Of a DNA stretch of 64,000 nt, positions 45,068 to 54,060 are shown piece after piece; position 1 is the stretch's first letter; each line of letters begins with the position of its first letter. A program made the position numbers and the translations under genes. Origin of the DNA: Rhodohalobacter sp. 614A (GTDB lineage: Bacteria; Bacteroidota; Rhodothermia; Balneolales; Balneolaceae); NCBI RefSeq assembly GCF_021462415.1, contig NZ_JAKEDS010000001.1:156173-220172 (forward strand), read 5' to 3'. The notes beneath the pieces are model-generated. The model ran no database searches, was not told where the DNA came from, and worked only from the letters and a program-made list of their open reading frames with translations.

Positions 45068-46525
45068 ATGAGTGTAAATAAAAAATCAGCGGTACCAGGC
45101 GATACTATCGACCTACTGGATTTGCCCGTTATTGGCACCTTTTTCCGCTGGCATCACTCAAGAATATTCCTGCAGAGCATTCTGCTGATTATCGCCGCTA
45201 TCATGGTTCTGCATGGACTTTTCGGTCCACAGCTTGCGCCAAGAAATCTCTCTTCGCTACTTACCTGGGTTCATTACCGGGGAATCCTTGTGATTTTATT
45301 GCTTGTTGGGGGAAACTTTTTTTGCATGGCTTGCCCTTTTATGCTGCCGCGTGAACTGGCCCGGAAATTTTCAAAGCCGGTAAGAAACTGGCCTACCTGG
45401 CTGCGTAACAAATGGCTGTCTATTGGCCTGCTTGTTCTCGTTCTTTTTTCTTATGAATATTTTGATCTCTGGGGATCTCCCTGGTGGACGGCCTGGCTGA
45501 TCATTGCCTACTTCTCAGCGGCTCTTCTTGTTGATGTTTTTTTTAAAAAGGCTTCTTTTTGCAAATATGTCTGCCCGATCGGCCAGTTTAATTTTATCTC
45601 ATCAACCGTCTCACCTTTTGAAGTAAAAGTTCGCGACCACGAAATTTGTGCCAGTTGTGAAACTTACGACTGTATCAAAGGAACCCGAGATGCTGAAAAC
45701 CAATGGAATGTAGTGCAGCGCGGATGCGAACTCGCTCTTTTTCAACCCAGAAAAGTCGGAAATATGGATTGCACATTTTGCCTCGATTGCATCCATGCAT
45801 GTCCGCATGACAATGTTGGAATCAGTACCCGATCACCCGGAGCCGAACTTTGGTCCGGCAAACGCCGATCCGGAATTGGACGATTTGCAAATCGAAACGA
45901 CATTTCCATTCTGGCTCTGGTATTTGTATTTGGAGCTCTTTTGAACGCTTTTGGGATGGTAAGTCCTGTTTATGCCCTTCAAAACTGGATGGCCGGTGTC
46001 ATGAACACAACGAATGAACTTCCCGTTTTAGGCACTCTTTTTTTCGTAATGCTGGTTGTTGAACCCTTTATTTTACTTGGGTTAACTTCCTTTGCAATGA
46101 AAACCTGGACCGACGCACAGGACAGTCTCATACCAATTGTAATGAAATATGCCTTCGCTCTCGTGCCGTTTGGTTTTGGCCTGTGGGTGGCACACTACAG
46201 CTTCCATTTGTTAACCGGAATCTGGACGTTCGTTCCCGTTGTGCAAAGTATGATGGCGGATATCGGTTTACCTATTTTTGGCGAGCCGATGTGGAGATTA
46301 ACGGGAATGCCGGTCGGCCTTGTCTTTCCGCTTGAAATTGGATTTTTATCTTTAGGATTCTTTGGTTCTCTCCTGGTTACCTACCGCATTTCAGAAAAAA
46401 ACTATTTCGACCGCAGATGGGAAGCATTTATTCCCTGGGCCGTCTTACTGATGATACTACTCTGTGCTGCAATCTGGTTGTTGAACCAACCCATGGAAAT
46501 GAGAGGTACATTTCTTGGAGGATGA
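45068..46525 (+). CDS. Polytopic Fe-S membrane protein (FesM / NapH / CcoG type)
   Basis: A 485-residue protein with about ten membrane segments. Cysteine motifs in order are CMACP (about 88-92), CKYVCPIGQ (about 164-172), CASCETYDC (about 195) and CTFCLDCIHACPHDN (about 235-249), the last a ferredoxin-like site binding one or two 4Fe-4S clusters. NapH, NosR and CcoG/FixG share the CxxCP and CxxxCP loops. CcoG reduces Cu(II) for cbb3 oxidase assembly. I recall the name FesM for close relatives, but this is from memory. The neighbouring FixH-like lipoprotein gives the same G-H pairing as fixGH. Six further hydrophobic segments after the ferredoxin motif (about 275-480) are longer than in CcoG and may form an extra channel or quinol site. 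Confidence 0.85.
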   Translation: MSVNKKSAVPGDTIDLLDLPVIGTFFRWHHSRIFLQSILLIIAAIMVLHGLFGPQLAPRNLSSLLTWVHYRGILVILLLVGGNFFCMACPFMLPRELARKFSKPVRNWPTWLRNKWLSIGLLVLVLFSYEYFDLWGSPWWTAWLIIAYFSAALLVDVFFKKASFCKYVCPIGQFNFISSTVSPFEVKVRDHEICASCETYDCIKGTRDAENQWNVVQRGCELALFQPRKVGNMDCTFCLDCIHACPHDNVGISTRSPGAELWSGKRRSGIGRFANRNDISILALVFVFGALLNAFGMVSPVYALQNWMAGVMNTTNELPVLGTLFFVMLVVEPFILLGLTSFAMKTWTDAQDSLIPIVMKYAFALVPFGFGLWVAHYSFHLLTGIWTFVPVVQSMMADIGLPIFGEPMWRLTGMPVGLVFPLEIGFLSLGFFGSLLVTYRISEKNYFDRRWEAFIPWAVLLMILLCAAIWLLNQPMEMRGTFLGG

Positions 46526-46554
46526 CCGTTAACCTCGTTTAGATTATTTTATTG

Positions 46555-47124
46555 ATGATGCTGAACACAAATATTTCAAAAATCCGGTTCGATATGATAG
46601 GGCGTTGCGCTCTGCTACTCGTTACATGTTATTTTTTTATGGTGGCAAAAGGATTTGCTCATGAGGGGCCTCCGTTTGCTATTATTGTTGATGAAGACGT
46701 TGGACCATACCTGGTTTCCGTTTGGACGGATCCGGACATTGGCATCGGCACATTCTTTGTAGTTTTCGAACCTAAAGACGATGACCATGAAATCGATGAT
46801 ATCCATTCTGTAAAAATCGGGGTTGAACCGGTTTCCGGCAGATTGGATGAAAAAGTTTATGAATTTGAATCTCAGCCGGCACGAAGCGGGGCACGTTACT
46901 GGACAGAAGTAGAATTCGATAAAGGTGAGTTCTGGAAAGTACGGGTTTCTATTGAAGGCGATGAATTTGAAAAACAACTTCACTCCGAAGTGGAAGCTAC
47001 TCCCGATGGCTCCATAGGTCCGATCGGACTTCTGATTTACGCGCTGCCTTTTGTTGGAATTGGTATCCTTTGGTTCAGAGCAATTATTGTTCGACGGCGG
47101 CACGAAGATGAAAACGACGAATAG
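46555..47124 (+). CDS. Exported protein with predicted N-terminal histidine and C-terminal anchor
   Basis: 189 residues from the ATG at 46555 (an in-frame TTG precedes it at 46552). The signal peptide should be cut after VAKGFA, leaving a mature N-terminus HEGPPFAIIVDEDVGPYLVSVW. A free N-terminal His is the hallmark of histidine-brace copper sites, as in CopC and lytic polysaccharide monooxygenases. The middle is a beta-sandwich-like domain ('IGTFFVVFEPKDDDHEIDD', 'ARYWTEVEFDKGEFWKVRVSIEG'). A C-terminal membrane segment (GPIGLLIYALPFVGIGILWF) ends in a charged tail. It is the last gene of the four-gene operon. A copper or other metal role is inferred from the N-terminus and neighbours. Confidence 0.78.
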   Translation: MMLNTNISKIRFDMIGRCALLLVTCYFFMVAKGFAHEGPPFAIIVDEDVGPYLVSVWTDPDIGIGTFFVVFEPKDDDHEIDDIHSVKIGVEPVSGRLDEKVYEFESQPARSGARYWTEVEFDKGEFWKVRVSIEGDEFEKQLHSEVEATPDGSIGPIGLLIYALPFVGIGILWFRAIIVRRRHEDENDE

Positions 47125-47136
47125 AAGTTTTCTTGT

Positions 47137-47154
47137 GCAACTGGTTGCCCATTT
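47137..47154 (+). terminator. Weak terminator after the four-gene operon
   Basis: GCAAC-TG-GTTGC (47137-47148) is a five-base stem followed by CCATTTTTC, just downstream of the last stop codon and in front of the convergent hydrolase gene. The loop of two bases is too tight for a stable hairpin, so I hold this lightly. Confidence 0.25.
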
Positions 47155-47159
47155 TTCAA

Positions 47160-48581
47160 CTATAAAGAATCAATAAACCGATCCAATTCCTGAATAAAAT
47201 CATTTATAAGTTCCTGCTCAAGTAAGCCATATTCCATGGACATTCCGGAATTTGCCTCTTGAAAAATATGATTGGCTCCCGGAATAATAACGGCTTGGAA
47301 AGGAATGTCGGTCGCTGAAGCAAATGAATCAGCCACTTCTTTATTTCTATCCGGCAAAATTTGTGTGTCTTTCTCTCCAAAAACGGCAAGTACCGGGATA
47401 TCCAAATCTTGAAATACCTCATCAGGATTTGTTTCAATCCAGGATTTAAACCACCGGGTTTTAGCCGTTTCCAGCTGGCGGTCTACCTGGCTTTGGATAA
47501 ATGCACTCATATCCCCCAAAGCATTTTGATGTTCCAGCGGCAACTCCATGATCTGATTTTCCAACCGGTCTGCAAGTTCACCCTCTATATCCTGCCAGCC
47601 TTCTCCTGTCCGAACGGCATTATATACTTTTTCCTGGAATTCCAGGTTTAGCTGCAGCACTTCATCAGAAACTTCCCTCACTTCTGAAATTTTTTGTATC
47701 TGTTCGGCAATGATCTTCTCGCCATTTTGAAAAGGTGTAGCGGCTAAAATCAAACCGTCCACCGAAACACTTTTTGCTGCCATTGAAGCTACCAGACCTC
47801 CTTGATTGTGTCCAAGAAGAATTAAACGGGAAATATTTTCAGTATAATTCGATTTCAGATAATCAACGATTTGGACAAGATCGGCTCCCATCTCTTGCAA
47901 TGTAATATCGGCTGGGCCGGTTGACTGGCCAACACCCCTGTCATCATATCTGAATGTAGAATAACCTTTTTCATAAAGTTCGGATGCAAGTTCTTCGAAT
48001 AATCTGAAACCACCAATATTTTGATTACGATTATTCGAACCTGATCCCGAAACCAGTAAGACCAGTGGTGATTCTTCCGGGTGCAAAGCCAGGCTTCCGC
48101 CTATTTCACCCTCAGAAACAGGTATAATTATTTCGGACTCCGGCAAACCTGATAAACGTCCATTTGTGAGGGTATTTCTTTTTAAATCAAACGGAAACAC
48201 TTCACCGGATTGTTGGAACTCCCCACTAATTCTATCATTTGTTTCACTTCGAATTCCGCGAAAAATTGCAGGTCCGTTTCCGGTTTCAAACTGAAAAATA
48301 AGTTTGTTTTCACTCGAGTCAAGTACTTCAACCGGAAAGGTAAATATACCCTGATCGGGAATATCAATGGTACCGTCCAGTATTTCATCGCTATAAGAAA
48401 AGGTAATATTGACGGGCAAATCACGGTTATTCACATCAATATAACCCGACCACGTTCCCGCCATTTCAGAGACATCCTGTCCCTGAATGGGTACTGCCAG
48501 AAATATCAGAAGTAAATGAAAAATTGTAAGAATGGCTTGCCGCATAGAAAAGTATTGAGCGAAATTCTTTGAACGCTTCAT
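47160..48581 (-). CDS. Secreted alpha/beta hydrolase with the nucleophilic Ser replaced by Asn
   Basis: A 473-residue protein. A signal peptide (AILTIFHLLLIFLAVPIQGQ) and an N-terminal lipocalin-like domain (about 38-140, 'AGTWSGYIDVNNRDLPVNITF') precede the alpha/beta hydrolase domain. That domain has 'PLVLLVSGSGSNNRNQNIGG', 'YSTFRYDDRGVGQSTGPADITLQEMGADLVQIVDYL' in pieces, and the nucleophile elbow LLGHNQGGL. In its relatives the elbow reads GHSxGG with Ser as nucleophile; here it is Asn259 (codon AAT). The acid 'VFGEKDTQI' and the histidine 'IPGANHIFQ' are kept. It may be a pseudoenzyme, a binding protein, or an enzyme with an unusual mechanism. Confidence 0.85.
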   Translation of the reverse strand: MKRSKNFAQYFSMRQAILTIFHLLLIFLAVPIQGQDVSEMAGTWSGYIDVNNRDLPVNITFSYSDEILDGTIDIPDQGIFTFPVEVLDSSENKLIFQFETGNGPAIFRGIRSETNDRISGEFQQSGEVFPFDLKRNTLTNGRLSGLPESEIIIPVSEGEIGGSLALHPEESPLVLLVSGSGSNNRNQNIGGFRLFEELASELYEKGYSTFRYDDRGVGQSTGPADITLQEMGADLVQIVDYLKSNYTENISRLILLGHNQGGLVASMAAKSVSVDGLILAATPFQNGEKIIAEQIQKISEVREVSDEVLQLNLEFQEKVYNAVRTGEGWQDIEGELADRLENQIMELPLEHQNALGDMSAFIQSQVDRQLETAKTRWFKSWIETNPDEVFQDLDIPVLAVFGEKDTQILPDRNKEVADSFASATDIPFQAVIIPGANHIFQEANSGMSMEYGLLEQELINDFIQELDRFIDSL

Positions 48582-48634
48582 AAAATATCATTTCATTTGC
48601 CCATTTTCCAAAGTCAATTCTCCGTTGGTTTTCA

Positions 48635-48669
48635 TAAAAAAAGCCCGAAATAGTATCTATTCCGGGCTT
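48635..48669 (-). terminator. Rho-independent terminator of sodC
   Basis: The arms at 48641-48653 and 48657-48669 match at 12 of 13 positions (AAGCCCG… with …CGGGCTT). On the minus strand the stem is followed by a run of T (A-run at 48636-48642 on the plus strand). It lies 30 bases downstream of the superoxide dismutase stop codon. Confidence 0.75.
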
Positions 48670-48698
48670 CCATTCTCAAAGTTGTAATGAAACTACAA

Positions 48699-49307
48699 TT
48701 AGTTTGTAATCTCAACCTCAGGATTAGCAATTCCAATAACACCACATGCCAGACGGGCACCCGCAGCTCCCGTGGGCTGAGAAGTCAAATCGTCCTCTCC
48801 GGCATGAAGAATCATCCCGCGTCCCAGAATAGAACTTAATTCCACATGTGTATCAATAAAATCAGCTGAAGCCGTTCCTTGTGCATCCACAGGCAGGTTT
48901 CCTAAATCTCCCATGTGCCGTGCATCATCAGATGGAGCGCCATGATCATCCCCACTTGGATTATAGTGGCCACCTGCTGATGTTCCGTCTGCAGCACGGC
49001 AGTCTCCATATTGGTGAATATGAAATCCGTGGCGGGTATCTGGTTCAAGGCCTGTTACTGTCGCCTGTATCTGAACTCCCTGATCTGTCTGTGTAAATAC
49101 AACAACACCCGACACATCATTTCCCTCTGTTGGATGAAGAACAGCGGTTGCTGTTTCAATGTCAGTAACCATTCCGTTGCTTGATTGAGAACTCATGGTT
49201 GTATCCGTTCCCATATCCATATCCGATTCCATTTCAGAAACTTCTCCTTGCGAACAAGAAGCCAATAAGAAAAGTGTTAATAAACTAAGTGAAAGATATC
49301 TCATCAT
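48699..49307 (-). CDS. sodC: Cu/Zn superoxide dismutase, lipoprotein
   Basis: A 202-residue protein with a lipobox (FLLASC) and a Met/Ser/Asp-rich linker, then a complete SodC domain. 'TRHGFHIHQYGDC' gives the two copper histidines and the first disulfide cysteine. 'SAGGHYNPSGDDHGAPSDDARHMGDLGNL' supplies the bridging His and the zinc His/Asp. 'GRGMILHAGEDD' holds the last copper His, and 'GAAGARLACGVIGI' has the second cysteine. It converts superoxide to hydrogen peroxide in the periplasm or on the surface. It stands alone upstream of its own terminator and lies near cutC and the copper-type operon. Confidence 0.95.
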   Translation of the reverse strand: MMRYLSLSLLTLFLLASCSQGEVSEMESDMDMGTDTTMSSQSSNGMVTDIETATAVLHPTEGNDVSGVVVFTQTDQGVQIQATVTGLEPDTRHGFHIHQYGDCRAADGTSAGGHYNPSGDDHGAPSDDARHMGDLGNLPVDAQGTASADFIDTHVELSSILGRGMILHAGEDDLTSQPTGAAGARLACGVIGIANPEVEITN

Positions 49308-49416
49308 TTTTTAATCAGTTTTGGTTTTCATTCTGTTATCTGAACAGACTGCATCATAGTTTCATTCAAAAAGTTGTCGCCCAAATAGTAATATCTTTTT
49401 TGGGCAGCCACAAACT

Positions 49417-50157
49417 CTAAAAAAAGCTTTTAAAATGCAGCACTTTTTTTTGATCAACACTTAGATTTTCATTAAAACCCAAAGGCGCTGTTGAAAATTG
49501 AACTTCCTCATTTTCATAAAGTTTCCCCGGCCGCTCAATTTTCTTGCAGCTCGCATGAACCTCTTTGAGATACGCGGTTTCCCTCATTGGTTCCATAAGT
49601 TCCGGCATCATTCCTCCGCCAGGCATAATGATGATTTGATCTTTTGCTTTCTTCAATAACTCCAAAAGAACAGGCAGTCCTTCACTCACGTTATTTTTCC
49701 CACCGGATGTTAGGATTCGTTTGAATCCACAGTCTATAACATCATCAAGCGATTTTTTAAAATCGGCGGATGCGTCAAATGCACGATGAAATGTACAGGG
49801 TTTTTCGCCGGCTAAATCTACAAGTTCTTTACATGGGTTTTTCTGAACCGAACCATTTTTATCTAAAATCCCAAAGACAAAACCGTCAGCTCCAAGAGAG
49901 GAAAAAATCCGGATTTCCTCTTTCATCACCTCAACTTCTTCGGCAGAATAGACAAAATTCCCGCCCCTGGGGCGAATCATTACAAATATTGGAATATCAA
50001 TTTTTGATTTCAGAAAAGTAAATAAACCCGCCCCCGGAGTGAGTCCTCCCTCCGGGTATGAAGAACAAAGTTCAAGCCGGTCCACTCCATATTTATAAGC
50101 TTTTAATGCAGCTTCTATGTTAAAGACAGGTGATTCCAGAAGGATATTTTCAGCCAT
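49417..50157 (-). CDS. cutC: Copper homeostasis protein CutC
   Basis: A 246-residue TIM-barrel protein. Family hallmarks are 'LLESPVFNIEAALKAYKYGVDRLELCSSYPEGGLTPGAG' in pieces, 'IPIFVMIRPRGGNFVYS', 'GADGFVFGILDKNGSV', 'CTFHRAFDASADF' and 'FKRILTSGG'. CutC was linked to copper tolerance; its real biochemical role is unsettled. It sits 28 bases downstream of the asparaginase-family gene on the same strand, so the two may be co-transcribed. Length is normal. Confidence 0.92.
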   Translation of the reverse strand: MAENILLESPVFNIEAALKAYKYGVDRLELCSSYPEGGLTPGAGLFTFLKSKIDIPIFVMIRPRGGNFVYSAEEVEVMKEEIRIFSSLGADGFVFGILDKNGSVQKNPCKELVDLAGEKPCTFHRAFDASADFKKSLDDVIDCGFKRILTSGGKNNVSEGLPVLLELLKKAKDQIIIMPGGGMMPELMEPMRETAYLKEVHASCKKIERPGKLYENEEVQFSTAPLGFNENLSVDQKKVLHFKSFF

Positions 50158-50185
50158 GATACTGGTTAAAATTCCTGTTTGATTA

Positions 50186-51187
50186 TTACTCGGTCGTCGT
50201 TTGATATCTGGAATCTGACTTTACAGCAGAATTTCCTCCCTGGTGCTGAACCGCATACGTAAATCCCGACTGAACCGCATAGGCTCCATGTTCACCTTCT
50301 TTGTTGATGGCCAGAAATCCTACCTGCATTTCGTCTTCATGAAAAGGTGTTTTTTGGAGAAGGCGATCAATCGTTTCCTCGCAAGCTTCCTGGGGAGTTC
50401 GTCCCTGTCTCATCAGTTCAACCACCAGAAAACTTCCACAAATTTTAATGATGGTTTCACCCACGCCGGTAGCCGTTGCGGCTCCAACTTCGTTATCAAC
50501 ATACAAGCCTGCACCAATAATCGGACTGTCGCCCACCCGGCCGTGCATTTTGAACATTAAACCGCTTGTAGTGCACGAACCGGCCAGATTTCCATCGGCA
50601 TCCAAACCAATCATTCCAATAGTATCGTGATTTTCAAAATTCGCCTTGGGTTTGTATTCTGATTTTTCAAGCCATTCTTCATACTCCTGACGAGCGTCGG
50701 GATGTAGTTCTTCATCTTCAAGTGGCATCCCCTGCGATACAGCAAACTGTTTTGCGCCCTCCCCGGCAAGCATCACATGAGGCGTTTCTTCCATTACTTT
50801 TCTTGCCAGCGTAATCGGGTGTTTTATTTGTCTCACAAAGCATACCGAACCGCAATCTCCATTTCCATTCATAATGGAAGCGTCCAGCGTAACAATTCCT
50901 TCCCGGTCAGGATAACCATTTAACCCGACCGATCGGCTGCTCAAATCGGCTTCGGTTACTTTTACCCCTTCTTCGACAGCATCCAGAATAGAGCCGGTTT
51001 GATTGAGTACACTCCATGCTTTTTCATTGGCCGCCAGTCCGTGATTCCAGGTAGAAAGAATCAGAGGTTTATTTACCTGTTTGCTGGTCTTTTTCTCAAG
51101 GGATTGAAGTCCGGTTTTAACAGCACCCGGAAGCATCAGCGTTGAAGATAAGAGTGTGTTTTTTAAGAATTTTCTTCGGGAGGTCAT
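50186..51187 (-). CDS. N4-(beta-N-acetylglucosaminyl)-L-asparaginase-like Ntn hydrolase, exported
   Basis: A 333-residue protein with a twin-arginine-like start (MTSRRKFLKNTLLSSTLML). The glycosylasparaginase family signature is clear: the alpha chain contains 'PLILSTWNHGLAANEKAW' and 'SVGLNGYPDREGIVTLDASIMNGNGDCGSVCFV'. The self-cleavage site is 'ENHDTIGMIGLDADGNLAG', with Thr as the predicted nucleophile. 'GRVGDSPIIGAGLYVDNEVGAATATGVGE' completes the substrate pocket. Such enzymes cleave the bond between asparagine and GlcNAc, or related aspartyl bonds. Exported Bacteroidota homologues probably degrade glycopeptides. It is followed by cutC. Confidence 0.9.
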   Translation of the reverse strand: MTSRRKFLKNTLLSSTLMLPGAVKTGLQSLEKKTSKQVNKPLILSTWNHGLAANEKAWSVLNQTGSILDAVEEGVKVTEADLSSRSVGLNGYPDREGIVTLDASIMNGNGDCGSVCFVRQIKHPITLARKVMEETPHVMLAGEGAKQFAVSQGMPLEDEELHPDARQEYEEWLEKSEYKPKANFENHDTIGMIGLDADGNLAGSCTTSGLMFKMHGRVGDSPIIGAGLYVDNEVGAATATGVGETIIKICGSFLVVELMRQGRTPQEACEETIDRLLQKTPFHEDEMQVGFLAINKEGEHGAYAVQSGFTYAVQHQGGNSAVKSDSRYQTTTE

Positions 51188-51566
51188 TCGATATGATTCG
51201 ATTTATTTAAGAGATACTCAAAGATAGACGAATAAGTGGTTGATTCAATTTTCAGGAAGAATGAAACCGGTTCCAAAATTAAAGAATTAAATACATTTCA
51301 CAGACTTAATTAATATTCATCGATTTGTTTTCCAAGTTTTACAATTTTCTGCGGTACTTTATTGAGTCAATTTCTATGTTTATATAAAACCTGCTTTACA
51401 AAGCTAACAGAGTTTATGCATTCATTTCGGGGGGCGGATTTTTTGATCTTACCCCAAAATAATTACCTTTCGACACAAAAATTTCAAAAAGCCAACCAGT
51501 ATTTGGAGAATGCTTATTTGGGTACGTTATAAGTTTTCTCCTGTTTAATTTGAAATCCTCAATTCT
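51188..51566. other. Gap of 379 bases before the metalloprotease gene, no gene seen
   Basis: AT-rich divergent region between the asparaginase-like gene and the metalloprotease gene. I see no ORF with a ribosome site, no tRNA-like fold and no strong inverted repeat. It should hold the two divergent promoters, but none matches the TTG/TAnnTTTG pattern well enough to place. Confidence 0.5.
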
Positions 51567-54053
51567 ATGAAATATATCCTGAAACAATTACCGCTATTCA
51601 TCCTCGCCCTATTGATTGGTGTGAGTTGTAGCACAACAAAGTCAGCCGGCGGTTCTGACAATTCAACACCGTCCTCCGCTCCATCACGAATGGGGTCTCA
51701 ATCTGAAAACGGAGAAATCAAGAAGTTCTCAGAAGTTATTAAAGATGATTTTGAAAAAGATGAAGGCCTTTTCAATGTCTACAAAGACGATTCCGACTAT
51801 TATTATGTGATTCCCGATTCCCTTCTTGAAAGAGAAATGTTAATGGTTTCGCGAATTGCCCGCACAGCGGAAGGAATTAATTACGGCGGAATGAAAAACA
51901 ATACGCAGGTCTTGCGATGGCAAAAAAGAGATAAGAAAATTCTTTTGAGACGAGTTTCATTCAACAATACTGCCAGTGATACACTCCCGGTTTATGAAGC
52001 CGTTCGGAATTCAAATTTCGAGCCCATCCTTGCTTCTTTTGATATCCAGGCACTGAATGAAGATTCCACGGGATCGGTAATTGAAGTGACAAGTCTCTTT
52101 ACGGATGATGTTCCTGCTTTGGGTCTGCAACAATATTACCGGCAGGAATTCCAGGTTCGTCGAGTGGACGGCGACCGGACGTTTATTGAGCATATTCGCA
52201 GTTTCCCGGAAAATATTGAAGCACGACATATTTTAACGTATGTAGCACAAAATCCCCCGGCAGATGCGGATGCAAATACCATCTCGCTTGAGATCAATCA
52301 CAGCATGATTCTGATGCCGGATGAACCAATGCAGCGCCGGAGACCAGATGCAAGAGTTGGCTATTTCAGCACAAACCAAACCGACTACGGGAATGAAGAG
52401 CACCGTGCAACGCCTATCAGCCATATCACCAGATGGGAACTTATTCCTAAAGATAAAGAAGCTTATTTGAATGGAGAATTGGTGGAACCGGAAAATCCCA
52501 TCACTTTCTATATTGATCCGGCTACCCCGGAACAGTGGCGGGACTTCATGATTCAGGGCGTAAATGATTGGCAAATTGCTTTCGAAGCGGCCGGATTCAA
52601 AAACGCCATTATCGGTAAAATGGCTCCGACCAAAGAAGAAGACCCTGATTTCAGCCTCGAAGATATTCGTTATCCGTCCATTCGTTATTTTGCATCCCCG
52701 ATCCAAAATGCATTTGGACCGCATGTTCACGATCCGCGATCAGGCCAAATTATGACCTCAGCCATCGGATGGTTTCATAATGTAATGAGACTGCTCCGAA
52801 ACTGGTATTTCATCCAGACCTCTGCAGCCAATCCGGAAGCGAGGGCTGTACAGTATGATGATGAACGTATGGGAGAATTGATCCGATTTGTAGCTTCTCA
52901 TGAAGTTGGTCACACTCTTGGGTTGCCACATAATTTTGGCTCAAGCCACGCTTTCCCGGTAGATTCCCTTCGTTCCCCAACCTTTACAAATACTCACGGA
53001 ACGGCTCCTTCCATTATGGATTACGCGCGGTTTAATTATATCGCACAGCCGGGTGATGGAGTGACGGACTTTATGCCGGAAATTGGCGAATATGACAAAT
53101 GGGCCATTAAATGGGGATATACCTGGTTTGGTGATAAATCCCTTGAAGAACAGAAAGAAATTCTCAACGAATGGGTAAAAGAGCGGGCGAATGATCCCAC
53201 TTATTTTTACGGCCAGCAGACAGCCAACCCAATCGATCCCCGATCCAACCGAGAAGATTTGGGAGATAACGCCATGAAAGCCAGTACCTATGGGCTTCAA
53301 AACCTGGAAGTGATCACAAACAACCTTATAGACTGGATCCATGAGGATGGAGAAGATTTTGCCGAGCTGGACGAAATCTACGGGCAGGTTCTCGTTCAGT
53401 GGAGTCGTTATATGGGGCACGTAACACCTTATATAGGTGGTGTATACCAGGATAACAAAACGTTTGAACAGGAAGGTGTAGTCTATACTCCGGTTGAGGC
53501 TGAACGCCAGCGTGAAGCTATGGAATTCCTGGCTGAACGCGCTTTTAGTGATCCCACCTGGCAGGTGAATGATGAAATCCTCGGGCGCATCAATCAAGCC
53601 GATTTTATTGACAGCTACCGCGAACGTCAGGCTACCGTTTTGAATGACCTGCTCAGCGCCTACCGACTGGCCCGACTCATTGAATACGAATACAGAACGA
53701 ACGATGCATACTCTCCATTTGAATTCATGGATGATCTGAGAGAAGCCATCTGGAGTGAACTGGATTCCAATTCTTCCATTTCTGTGTATCGCAGAAATCT
53801 ACAGCGCGCCTATCTCGAACGGATGGAAGGACTGATGACCGAAGAGCTCCCCGATGTAGATAACCAGTTCCGGCAGTTTTTGGGTTGGACACAAATCAAT
53901 GTGAATCAATCCGATATTCGTCCGATTGTACGGGAACAGCTGGAAATTCTTTTGGATGATGTTCAATCAGCCCGATCGAACGACCGTGCAACACGAATCC
54001 ATCTGAATGATCTTTCTGAAAGGATCGACAATATTTTGAATCCCGAAAACTAA
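51567..54053 (+). CDS. Zinc-dependent metalloprotease, large secreted lipoprotein (DUF5117/DUF5118 type)
   Basis: 828 residues with a lipobox (LIGVSC). The N-terminal region (about 40-330) matches the DUF5118/DUF5117 pair in this protease family ('YVIPDSLLEREMLMVSRIARTAEGINYGGMKNNTQVLRW' in pieces, 'YYRQEFQVRRVDGDRTFIEHIRSFPENIEAR'). The metzincin site 'VASHEVGHTLGLPHNFGSSHAFPV' (about 443-466) has the HExGHTLGLPHN zinc motif with its catalytic Glu, and 'PSIMDYARFNY' supplies the Met-turn. A long helical C-terminal part (about 540-828) follows. It should cleave proteins outside the cell or in the periplasm. It is a single gene with its own terminator. Confidence 0.92.
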   Translation: MKYILKQLPLFILALLIGVSCSTTKSAGGSDNSTPSSAPSRMGSQSENGEIKKFSEVIKDDFEKDEGLFNVYKDDSDYYYVIPDSLLEREMLMVSRIARTAEGINYGGMKNNTQVLRWQKRDKKILLRRVSFNNTASDTLPVYEAVRNSNFEPILASFDIQALNEDSTGSVIEVTSLFTDDVPALGLQQYYRQEFQVRRVDGDRTFIEHIRSFPENIEARHILTYVAQNPPADADANTISLEINHSMILMPDEPMQRRRPDARVGYFSTNQTDYGNEEHRATPISHITRWELIPKDKEAYLNGELVEPENPITFYIDPATPEQWRDFMIQGVNDWQIAFEAAGFKNAIIGKMAPTKEEDPDFSLEDIRYPSIRYFASPIQNAFGPHVHDPRSGQIMTSAIGWFHNVMRLLRNWYFIQTSAANPEARAVQYDDERMGELIRFVASHEVGHTLGLPHNFGSSHAFPVDSLRSPTFTNTHGTAPSIMDYARFNYIAQPGDGVTDFMPEIGEYDKWAIKWGYTWFGDKSLEEQKEILNEWVKERANDPTYFYGQQTANPIDPRSNREDLGDNAMKASTYGLQNLEVITNNLIDWIHEDGEDFAELDEIYGQVLVQWSRYMGHVTPYIGGVYQDNKTFEQEGVVYTPVEAERQREAMEFLAERAFSDPTWQVNDEILGRINQADFIDSYRERQATVLNDLLSAYRLARLIEYEYRTNDAYSPFEFMDDLREAIWSELDSNSSISVYRRNLQRAYLERMEGLMTEELPDVDNQFRQFLGWTQINVNQSDIRPIVREQLEILLDDVQSARSNDRATRIHLNDLSERIDNILNPEN

Positions 54054-54060
54054 ATTTATT

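Noticed and set aside
52941..53597. 218-residue minus-strand open frame opposite the zinc metalloprotease
   Set aside because: It overlaps the coding frame with clear protease motifs (HEVGHTLGLPHN) and reads as an antisense shadow.
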